Origin: Candidatus Omnitrophota bacterium | GTDB lineage: Bacteria > Omnitrophota > Gorgyraeia > B26-G9 | Assembly: GCA_018817585.1 (NCBI GenBank) | Contig: JAHITE010000062.1 | Location: 1-47,927, forward strand | Length of the DNA stretch: 47,927 nt | Reading direction: 5' to 3' | Part shown: piece after piece, positions 24,643 to 33,100 of the stretch | Layout: every line of letters begins with the position of its first letter | Position numbering within the stretch: position 1 is the stretch's first letter | Notes under the pieces: generated by a model | The model's input: only the letters and a program-made list of their open reading frames with translations | Told to the model about the DNA's origin: nothing | The model's database searches: none | Position numbers and translations under genes: made by a program

Positions 24643-26468
24643 AACAATTAAAATTTATGTTTACCGGAATATTCTTATTACTATTCTTGCTTACCAGCAG
24701 TGCTTTTTCACAGGAGCACACGGATAATAGTTATAATTATCCTGATAATCCTGATAAAAACCCTGAAAGTGAAAACTTGATTTCTTTAAGTTTTCAGGAC
24801 GCGGATATTAATCAGGCGATCAAAGTATTAGGCGATTTAACCGGCACAATAATCATTCCCAATGAAAATCTAAAAGGAACAATTTCCATAGTCAGCATGG
24901 AAAAAGTTAAACCCGACACTGTGATCAATGTTCTGGAAAGTGCTTTAATGATCCGCGGTTTTACTATTGTCAAATCAGGAGAAGCCTTAAAAATTGTTCC
25001 GATTGCTGACATCAAACAGTCTAATGTCGAAGTGCAGATCGGCAGCTGGCCGGGTTTTATCAAAGATCAAGACATTGTGATCACCCAAGTAATGCCGCTT
25101 AAATATTCCTCGGCTGTTAAAATTAAAAATGAGCTGCAATCCTTGATTGGTAAACACGGCAATATTCTGGCCAATGAACGCACAAATACAGTTATTATTA
25201 CAGACACTTCTTCTAATATTAAACGTTTAGCCACAATTATCTCACAAATTGACCGGCCTTTGCCCGCGACTATGCAGGTAAAAACCTTTGTGGTTAATTA
25301 TGGCGATGCTGTTAAAATCGCTAAAATCCTGAATGATCTTTCCAAAGAAGACAAAGAGGCCAGATACCCGGAATTCAGTGAACTCGGACTGGGAGATATT
25401 CCCTTAGAGATTTTTGGCGCGATCGAAGCTTATTCAGAAGAAGAAACGAATTCAATAGTAGTGGCCACGGCTTTAGTTAATTTTCCGGCAATTGAGCGTT
25501 TAATCACAAAGCTCGATGTTTTTCCTCCCCAGGCAATGATTGAAGTCATCCTGATGGATGTCACGCTCAGTGATGATCTGACCATGGGAGTTGAATACGC
25601 GTCTTCCACAAATCCCACACTAACAACCGAAGGAATTAAAACCGGCAGTAATGATCAAAACATCTTTCACTCGCTGCTTAATTTATCCACTGAGGCCTCG
25701 ACTCAAGGATTCACTTATCGGATTTTAAATCAAAATGAACGGACAAATCTTTTAGGATTTATTTTAAAAACTCAGGAAAACACCAAGGTTCTTTCCACAC
25801 CCCGGATTTTGGCGTCTAATAATCAGGAATCTTCAATTACCGTGGGACAGGAAATTCCGATTATTGAGTCATCAGTCACTGATTTAGTAAATAATGTTAC
25901 CACTGTGAATTTTAAATATCAGGATGTCGGCCTTGGACTTAAAGTTACTCCGCGGATCAGCCAGGATGGTTTTGTTAATTTAAAAGTGCATGCTGAATTA
26001 AAAGACCTAAGCGCTAAGACATTATTTGATGCCAGCATAATCAATAAACGCGAAGCTGATGCCACGGTAATGGTTCCGGATGGCCATACTGTTGTGCTTG
26101 GCGGGCTGATGCGGGACAATGATAGTATTATTGAAAACAAAGTGCCCTTACTGGGAGACATTCCCTATCTGGGAAATTTATTTAAGAAAACAAAAAAAAC
26201 AACATTAAAAACAGAACTGCTTATTTTTCTCAGTCCTAGAATACTTAAAAGTATCAAAGAACTTCAGGAAATCACCCAAGCATCTAAAGATAAACTTACT
26301 ATTGTCGGACAAGCGCAGACCTCGGAAGAATTAAAATCAGCAGTAGAAACTGTGGTTAATCCTAACCCGCAAAAAGAAACTGCAAAAAAACTGAAAAACA
26401 ATAACAAACCGGGTAAAAACCGCCAGAAAAAACCAGAAAAAAATAAGTTGTTGAATTTTCTGGATTAA
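24639..26468 (+). CDS. gspD: GspD/PilQ-family secretin
   Basis: A 609-residue outer-membrane secretin: signal peptide (FTGIFLLLFLLTSSAFS), N0 domain (ISLSFQDADINQAIKVLGDL), N1 repeats (MPLKYSSAVKIKNELQSLIG ... ANERTNTVIITD; FVVNYGDAVKIAKILNDL), and the secretin domain with VEVILMDVTLSDDL-like strands, VLSTPRILASNNQES, VGLGLKVTPRI, and VPLLGDIPYLGNLFK...TELLIFLSPRIL. The tail is Lys-rich and has no obvious pilotin-binding S-domain. The protein forms the pore through which substrates or a pilus leave the cell. It is the structural endpoint of the operon and proves a diderm envelope. Confidence 0.95.
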   Translation: MKQLKFMFTGIFLLLFLLTSSAFSQEHTDNSYNYPDNPDKNPESENLISLSFQDADINQAIKVLGDLTGTIIIPNENLKGTISIVSMEKVKPDTVINVLESALMIRGFTIVKSGEALKIVPIADIKQSNVEVQIGSWPGFIKDQDIVITQVMPLKYSSAVKIKNELQSLIGKHGNILANERTNTVIITDTSSNIKRLATIISQIDRPLPATMQVKTFVVNYGDAVKIAKILNDLSKEDKEARYPEFSELGLGDIPLEIFGAIEAYSEEETNSIVVATALVNFPAIERLITKLDVFPPQAMIEVILMDVTLSDDLTMGVEYASSTNPTLTTEGIKTGSNDQNIFHSLLNLSTEASTQGFTYRILNQNERTNLLGFILKTQENTKVLSTPRILASNNQESSITVGQEIPIIESSVTDLVNNVTTVNFKYQDVGLGLKVTPRISQDGFVNLKVHAELKDLSAKTLFDASIINKREADATVMVPDGHTVVLGGLMRDNDSIIENKVPLLGDIPYLGNLFKKTKKTTLKTELLIFLSPRILKSIKELQEITQASKDKLTIVGQAQTSEELKSAVETVVNPNPQKETAKKLKNNNKPGKNRQKKPEKNKLLNFLD

Positions 26469-26650
26469 TGTATAATAAAAAAATGGATAAGAAAAATAGG
26501 AAATCAGAGCAGAAAAAAAAGTATCAGCCGCCGCGTATTGATACTCGGGAAATTTATGAGATAAATGCTTTAGGCTGTGCTAAATGTGCTACAGCTGCTA
26601 CTATTTCTCTTAGTATCAGCTGTATCCGCGGCACAAAAAAATATTCCTAA
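26468..26650 (+). CDS. 60-residue Cys-containing peptide, possible modified-peptide precursor
   Basis: A 60-residue peptide starting within the gspD stop (TAATG). The first 20 residues are Lys-rich and charged, followed by YQPPRIDTREIYEINALG and a small core CAKCATAATISLSISCI with Cys at 37, 40 and 52. The K-Y-x-x-P-x-I-x-x-x-E-I-x-E leader followed by a Cys/Ala/Ser/Thr core resembles precursors of ribosomally made modified peptides. It has no signal peptide and no recognised homologue. A TATAAT (26471-26476) with TTGTTG 17 bp upstream could drive it separately. It ends 7 bp from the convergent pilX-like gene. It might be a real gene or chance coding; the leader pattern favours a real one. 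Confidence 0.55.
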   Translation: MYNKKMDKKNRKSEQKKKYQPPRIDTREIYEINALGCAKCATAATISLSISCIRGTKKYS

Positions 26651-26657
26651 AACCCTA

Positions 26658-27875
26658 TCATTGATATATCCCAAAAGAATTTTGCGTATCACTCCAGCTG
26701 GTAATCGCGTAACTGTTTAGTGCTGCGGCACCGGCTGAGCCAAGCTGAGTATCATAATGGATTCCCCCTTGGCCGCTGATGGTAACCGCATTACCAACAA
26801 AAGCCCCAAACAATGAGCCCTGGCCAGTGAGTTTTAAATCTGAATCCGGAGCATATATTCCCCCGTAAAAATCGCCTTGTCCCGATAACTGAATATCCTG
26901 AGTCGGTCCTGTTCCATACAGAATCAGATTTGACGGAATACTGGTAGCATTGGTTATTCCCTGTCCGCTTAAACTAACATCACCGTCAAAATAAATATTC
27001 ACTGGTCCAGCGCTGGCTGGGTCAATATAAATCTGAGCCTGACCAGATATGCTTATCGCAGTTGTTCCGGTTAAATAAAGATTTATCGGCCCGACAAGTG
27101 TCACTGTCTTTGTGCTTGCTAAATTAATCATCCAGTATTGATAATCCCCCGGAGTCAACGTTGTGGTACTGGAAATACTGCCAAGATTAGTTAATGTTGT
27201 TAAATTTGTTGGCACGGAAACCGTTGTTAAAGTTGGTTTATCTTCTTCAATCACCGTACCGGAATAATACGTCGCGGCCGGAGCTGTTTCGCCTACCGGA
27301 ATATTTATATCCCCATCTACATAAGCCTGCCCTGCGCCGGAAAATTCCGTATTACTGCCCACATCTCCATCAGAACCAATATTAGCTCCGCCATAAGCAC
27401 CTAAAGATGAATCATAACTGTCAGTAGAACCTTGACCGCTGATTGACAGCGTGCCTTCAGCAAAAGCCGCGTATTTAAACAAAGAATTATTGGCTTTGGA
27501 TACAAGCACTTCAACCTTACGGGTTATCGGACTTGCGGCTGTTCTATTAGGATAAAATCCGGTTGATTCAATCCGCACATTAGCGCTCAGATAATCATAA
27601 ACCGTTATATCATAATCACCGGCAATGCCCAATGAACCTTGCAATAATCGATTATTCCCTTGTACTGTCCAGCCAGACCATGCTCCATTATTAAGTTCAT
27701 ACACTGCTTTAGCTATGCCTGATTCAGCCATCCAAAATGCCCGCGTCTGATCAACAAACCCTTCGGTTCGCTTGCTTGCTACTGCTCCGCGCAAAAGTAA
27801 AGCACTGGCAAGAATTGTTAAAACAACAATAATCACCAAATTTAAAGCCATGGCAAAGCCTTTTTTATTCATCAT
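26658..27875 (-). CDS. PilX-like minor pilin with C-terminal beta-solenoid-like repeats
   Basis: A 405-residue protein. The N-terminus has a prepilin-like leader (MNKKGFAMALNLVIIVVLTI), AESGIAKAVYEL, and a PilX-type helix. The C-terminal about 250 residues repeat LSISGQG/LSGQGDFYGG/LTGQGSLFGA/TISGQG, a regular turn pattern that looks like a beta-helix and matches the domain of unknown function commonly fused to PilX-type pilins (recalled as DUF7305-like). It is probably a minor pilin exposed at or near the pilus tip. GAGGG lies upstream of either Met at the start. It is the last gene of a PQQ protein-PilV-PilW-PilX run (8 bp after pilW). Confidence 0.83.
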   Translation of the reverse strand: MMNKKGFAMALNLVIIVVLTILASALLLRGAVASKRTEGFVDQTRAFWMAESGIAKAVYELNNGAWSGWTVQGNNRLLQGSLGIAGDYDITVYDYLSANVRIESTGFYPNRTAASPITRKVEVLVSKANNSLFKYAAFAEGTLSISGQGSTDSYDSSLGAYGGANIGSDGDVGSNTEFSGAGQAYVDGDINIPVGETAPAATYYSGTVIEEDKPTLTTVSVPTNLTTLTNLGSISSTTTLTPGDYQYWMINLASTKTVTLVGPINLYLTGTTAISISGQAQIYIDPASAGPVNIYFDGDVSLSGQGITNATSIPSNLILYGTGPTQDIQLSGQGDFYGGIYAPDSDLKLTGQGSLFGAFVGNAVTISGQGGIHYDTQLGSAGAAALNSYAITSWSDTQNSFGIYQ

Positions 27876-27883
27876 AACCCTCG

Positions 27884-28354
27884 CTAGCTGCGTAAAGAAA
27901 CCTTTTCTTTTACAGTGAATACCATATCCCCGGTTCTTAATGAAATACGCGCCTGAATTTCTATTTCCAATAAATTGCCGCTTAAATCAAATATCAGAGA
28001 ATCGACATTAATCGCTAAAACCTGCTGATTGCCTGGAGGATGCTCCCGCACAATCTGATTATTTGAAATCGAATATCTGATATTACTGGAATTAGTCAAA
28101 GGATTGACTCCTGTCGGAATTATAAAATCAATCCGGGTATTTCCATTGCTTAGAGTAATATCAGAAAGTTTTGCCTGCCGGATTTCTTTTACCATTGCTC
28201 CCATTGTTTGCTGGATTATCCTTTGCTTTTCCATTAAACCCTGATTAGAATCATAGACATTTCTTCCCACTTCAAAAGCCGCGAACAAAGCAATAACCAT
28301 TCCAGTCATAATTAATATTGAAACCATTAACTCTACTAATGTAAATCCTTTCAT
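27884..28354 (-). CDS. PilW-like minor prepilin
   Basis: A 156-residue prepilin with the peptidase site KGFTLVELMVSILIMTGMVI (Gly-Phe, Glu at +5) and a small globular domain (IDFIIPTGVNPLTNSSNIRY). Size and order (after a PilV-like gene, before a PilX-like gene) suggest PilW. The start overlaps the stop of the preceding gene (TAATG), so translation is coupled. It is likely part of the pilus-tip complex that presents an adhesin. Confidence 0.82.
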   Translation of the reverse strand: MKGFTLVELMVSILIMTGMVIALFAAFEVGRNVYDSNQGLMEKQRIIQQTMGAMVKEIRQAKLSDITLSNGNTRIDFIIPTGVNPLTNSSNIRYSISNNQIVREHPPGNQQVLAINVDSLIFDLSGNLLEIEIQARISLRTGDMVFTVKEKVSLRS

Positions 28355-28761
28355 TAATCTGTCCTCAACATTTCTAAAGAATAATTCCTGGCTGTTCCCC
28401 GGCGATCAGCCCAATTAACTGTTAACCTTATTTGTAAAGGATTGCCGCTGGCAACAACCATAGTATCCACACTTTCTGCAGTCAGCCCAGTAAAATTATA
28501 CGGATTTGCCGACAATTGATTCAGATTAAAATCCCAATTCCCATTATTAATATCATTCTCAAGATTGGCAAAAGCCGCGTCGCGGATTTCCTCAAGAATA
28601 TACTGCGCGTGCATGACGGCAAAAGTTTTCTCCTGATTAAGTTCATTGAGCAAAGTAATATTAGTTAATGTGCCTAAAATTGCCACAAAAGCGACAGTGG
28701 CAACAAATCCCGCGACTAAAATTTCTGCCAGCGTAAATCCTTTATTTGCTTTAAGATTCAT
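28354..28761 (-). CDS. PilV-like minor prepilin
   Basis: A 135-residue prepilin with the site KGFTLAEILVAGFVATVAFV, Glu at +5, then a PilV-like helix (VMHAQYILEEIRDAAFA) and a short beta domain ending NWADRRGTARNYSLEMLRT. It lies 14 bp after the PQQ propeller gene and overlaps the PilW-like gene. Together these form a minor pilin set separate from the gspI-J-K set at 15-17 kb, so the organism encodes at least two tip complexes or a hybrid system. Confidence 0.82.
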   Translation of the reverse strand: MNLKANKGFTLAEILVAGFVATVAFVAILGTLTNITLLNELNQEKTFAVMHAQYILEEIRDAAFANLENDINNGNWDFNLNQLSANPYNFTGLTAESVDTMVVASGNPLQIRLTVNWADRRGTARNYSLEMLRTD

Positions 28762-28775
28762 TTTTATTTCCTTGC

Positions 28776-29909
28776 TTATTCAAACGCGTATAACTTACCA
28801 TCAATTGTGGCAATAAACAATTTACCATCAGCAACTGTAGGAGAAGAAAGCACTCCTGAACTTAATCCATACTGCCATTTTAACACACCTGTGCTGATTT
28901 CCAAACCGATTAATATTCCCTTAGCTGAAGCAATATAAACAATATCTTCTGTAACACAAGCAGACGAAGAAAAACCATACCGCGCCGCAGGCCCTAAAGC
29001 CTGCTTCCATTGTAATTTCCCATTTAAACCATTTAAACAATAAATATATTGCTGTTCATAACCAGCAATAATAAAAATACCTTTATCCGATACCGCCACT
29101 GTTGATACATAATTAGGGGTAGGCTGATTATCTTCAATTTCATACTTCCATGCCTCAGTGCCTTTATCAAGATTAAGCGCGTAAACCGACCAGTCGAAAT
29201 CACCAGCAGAGAAAAATAATTTATTTACATCAATAGTCGGTGATGCCATATAAATACCGCCTTTGGTCTGATACTTCCACACCACAGCCCCAGTGTCTTT
29301 ATTTAAACAATACACATGGCCATCATTCGAACCTATGTATATTTCATCTTGATATAATGCTGCTGATGAATATACCATTTGATTAGTTTCCACTTTCCAG
29401 ATCTCTTTACCAGTCTCCGCGTCAAGCGCGTAAATAAACTTATTAGGAAACCCGCTAGCACAAAACACTTTATTATCCGCGACCAATGGTGAAGAAAAAT
29501 CAGTGCCTCCAGTTGTATATTTCCATAAAAGTTTGCCGTCTTCGAAATTTAGGCAATAGAGATTGCCATCTCTCGATGATACATAAATCTTATCATCAGA
29601 AGCAGCCGCTGATGAATCTACCCATCCTTTAGTTTTAAATTTCCAGTTCAATCCCCCATTATCAGTATTAATACAATACAAGTAATTATCTCTTGAACCA
29701 ATTAACACTGCATTCTTATATACACTTGGCGATGAAATAATCTTTCCTTCAGTTGTAAAATGCCATTTTTCTCTAAGAGGCGGCTGTAATAATTCATCAG
29801 CATTAGCTTGATGCAAAGCATCCTTGCGAAACATCGGCCAGTCAGCGGCAAATGCCGGGACAGCACACAAAATTACGATTAAAATTAAGGCGCAACTAAT
29901 CCTTTTCAT
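28776..29909 (-). CDS. Exported PQQ-type beta-propeller protein (BamB-like)
   Basis: A 377-residue protein with a signal peptide (ISCALILIVILCAVPAFAA) and seven or eight blades of the PQQ/BamB type. Each blade repeats SSPSVYKNAVLIGSRDNYLY / CLN..GKLLWKYTT and similar. No PQQ dehydrogenase catalytic residues or cofactor motifs are seen, so it is a binding scaffold rather than an enzyme. GGAGGAG precedes the ATG. It heads the PilV-W-X run and lies directly downstream of the giant protein that ends in the same type of propeller. Such a propeller in a minor-pilin cluster may do the job of the PilY1 propeller at a pilus tip; this role is inferred. Confidence 0.88.
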   Translation of the reverse strand: MKRISCALILIVILCAVPAFAADWPMFRKDALHQANADELLQPPLREKWHFTTEGKIISSPSVYKNAVLIGSRDNYLYCINTDNGGLNWKFKTKGWVDSSAAASDDKIYVSSRDGNLYCLNFEDGKLLWKYTTGGTDFSSPLVADNKVFCASGFPNKFIYALDAETGKEIWKVETNQMVYSSAALYQDEIYIGSNDGHVYCLNKDTGAVVWKYQTKGGIYMASPTIDVNKLFFSAGDFDWSVYALNLDKGTEAWKYEIEDNQPTPNYVSTVAVSDKGIFIIAGYEQQYIYCLNGLNGKLQWKQALGPAARYGFSSSACVTEDIVYIASAKGILIGLEISTGVLKWQYGLSSGVLSSPTVADGKLFIATIDGKLYAFE

Positions 29910-30180
29910 ACAAACTCCTCCACAGCTCTAAACGGTTACGGTTACGAAGCCCGTTTCGTCTTACGGTAACGGCTATCGTCTTAAAATTTATTGTTTTTAG
30001 CCTAAACCGTTAAACCTTACTGAGTATTAACACATCTCCCAAATAATACACACAAGTTACAAGGTCACAAAGTGAAATCATTAATAAGCGGGCCAGACAA
30101 GCAGCACCCTACAATTTTTAAAATTATATTCTTTTTGTCATTCATAACTCATAATTAGTAATTCATAATTGTTTATTCTG
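29910..30180. other. Gene-free spacer with imperfect GTTACGG inverted repeat
   Basis: No gene is seen. ACGGTTACGGTTACGAAG (from about 29932) and TTCGTCTTACGGTAACGG (ending 29971) can pair imperfectly around a CCCG loop. The rest includes TTACAAGGTCACAAAG (30056 on) and TTCATAACTCATAATTAG (30140 on), words shared with gaps near 13.9 and 20.3 kb. No stem followed by a T-run was found after the giant gene, so no clear terminator is assigned. Confidence 0.5.
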
Positions 30181-33100
30181 TTATTTCACGGCTTTGAACG
30201 AATATATCTTACCTGAATCCGAACCAACGATTACATAAGTTTCTTCCACATCCCAGGTATCAGTATTATATATCAAATGAAGCGCCGCGCCGCCTTTAAT
30301 CGCATCGCCTGTATCATAAGGCCATCCGGGAACTATTTGCCCTGTGTCCGCATCAACCGCGTAAAATTTTCCATTATCAGCGCCAAAATAAACTATTCCA
30401 TTTTCAACCAGCGGCCAGGAATCTATCGGCGAGCTAACATCAACTGGAAAATTAGCTTTCATGCTGCCGTCAGCAATACTGACTGCGTAGAGTTTACCAT
30501 CTTGCGAACCAAAAAATACATATCTCGAATCTGTATCAAACCAGGGCGCGGAATAAACTGACCCGCCTACTGAAACCAGATTAACACTCCAACCTGTATC
30601 CGCTGGAGCAGAACTTAGATTCGCCGTATTAACCGCGTAGAATTTCCCATTTGCCGTGCCAAACAGCATCAAACGCCGTGAACTTCCCACACTCGGGTTT
30701 TGCAAAGTAATCGTTGGCGCTGTTTTAATCGCGCCCTCTGCGCCAAAACCAGTATCAAAAGTACGCGCTCCTGTGCCGTCAATTGCCTTAAATCCATAAA
30801 CTTTACCGTCACTTGCTCCAAAATATATTTCATCATAATCCAAAGTCGGAACATAAATCATTGCTGGCGATGATTCAATTGCTCCTCCCACAGCTGCCGG
30901 AGCTCCCCAGAAATCGGTTCCATCCACGGCATCAATACAATATATATTATTCGCGGTAGTACCAAAATACACACCGGAAACATAATCATACAATACTGTG
31001 GTTGTAAGAGCCTCACCCATAACCCTATTCCATCTAAGCGTATTATCTGCCCATAAACCGTAAACTGTTTTACCCACTGTTCCAAAATAAACAATATCTT
31101 TTAAGTCAGCGCCGTCAATATCAGTTGATGGATACGGCAAACCTCTGATCTTTCCCGATGTTGTAAAGCTGGCATCAAGTTCATGCGTATCTCCGTTTAA
31201 AATATATAGATTATTGTCATCAGAACCAATATAAATTTTATTTTCCATGCCCCAATAAGCAATCGGAATGCTCCGGATTGGCCCAAGAACATTTGTTCCT
31301 GTAGGATATATCCAATCCGCGTTTAGCGTATTGATGCTCACATTAGCTGAGGTATTAGCCGCGGAACTTACATCTGCTTGATCACTGGAATCAGTACCTG
31401 AAGCATTACCCGTAAAATTTACTGTGCCCTGAGTTATTCCGGCTCTATATGTCCAAATAAAATTCTGCTGCGCCTGCGGAGCAATGTTCGCGCTGGATGG
31501 GCTTGGCCCGGTTAATAAATTTGCTTCTCCGCTACTGCCGCCAATTGTTAATATTGATGGAATTACATTCTCTGCTGTTGCCCCTCCGCTATTAGCTGTA
31601 TTGGTCACAGTCATTGTCACGGTTATTGTCGCATTAGTAAGTAAAGATGCTGGAGTAGCGGCAATAGCTGATATTAAAATAGCTGATTCAGTTAAAATCG
31701 TAATATCGCTGGAAGCTGTTGCGCTGGATGCTGTTTCTGTTGAATTAGCATTACCAGTAAAGTTAATAGTTCCCAATGTACTTCCCGCGGTATAAGTCCA
31801 GATAAACTGCTGTTCTGCTCCTGCAGCCAAACTTGATACATTAGCTGGAGTAGGCCCAGTCGCATAAATCGCGTCTGATGAAGTTCCGCCCACAGCTAAA
31901 CTAGACGGAGTAACATTACTTAATATACTGCCGCCGGTATTCTGAACATTCATTGTAATTGTAATAGTGCCTGATGGCTGCACCGAAGCGGGAGTCGCGC
32001 TTATTGACGATGTCAGTTCATAAGAAGGCGGTGATTGGACTGTAACTGAATCCTGAGCTTGGTTAACGCTTAAAACCGCGTTAGAATTTTCATCACTGCC
32101 TTGAGCAATAGTTGCTGTAAAATTCGCCACTCCCGCGCCTGCGCCATGAGCAATAAATACAAACTCTTTTGATCTGCCGCCTTTTATTGTGGCAGTTGCA
32201 GGGCTTGGCCCTGAATCAATAATTGGAATCGCTGAACCTGACGGAGTAAGCAATGGCGCCACATTTACCGCGTCAGCTTGCCCGGTATTAGAAACATTTA
32301 CTTTGATCGTTATATTTTCATTGGTATTTACAGTTGCTGGAGCAGCTAAAACACTCAAACTTAAATTAGCTTTTTGTTCGACTGTAATATCATTTGAGGA
32401 AATAACACTAGATTTAATTATCCCATCAGTATCAGTTCCCTGAGCATAACCTTTAAAACTAATTGTCCCGGGATTTAGCCCGGCCGTATATGTCCATTGA
32501 AATTGTTTTTGGCCTGCCGGAGCAATATCCTGAGCAGCCGGATTTGAACTTGTAATAGCTGTTGCCGCTCCAGTTGTATCAACAATCAAAGTACTCGGAT
32601 CAACATCATTAACAGCCGAACTTCCGGTATTATCCACGATCATAGTAACTTCAAACTGCTGATCAGTACTAATAATATTTTTCGAACTCGTAATCGCTGC
32701 CGTTAGATTTCCTCTGCCGATTATATACGGTCCGGCATGGGTAACCGTACTTGACCAATTACCCACATTATCCACACTACGAATATGCCCATAATAACTG
32801 CCGGAAGCCAGATCACTGGCCGTATATGTTCCTTGGCCTTGATCCACGTTCAGATATTGCGGCGGTATCGTAGTCGGATTTGTATTTACAATAATACTAT
32901 AACCCGCGACTCCGGACTGAGTATCACTAACATCAGACCAGGTAAAGATAATATCATTATTAACTGACGGCACTCCCTGGGTATGCGATGACGAGGTAAG
33001 GGTTGTCACAAAATCAGGCGCTGTACTATCAAGCACAACACTAAAAGGCACATTAGTCAAATTCCCGGCATTGTCATAAACAACAGCATTAACATTATTA

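Noticed and set aside
28776..29909. PQQ-dependent dehydrogenase
   Set aside because: Only blade repeats are present. Cofactor-binding and catalytic residues and the usual length of over 550 residues are missing.
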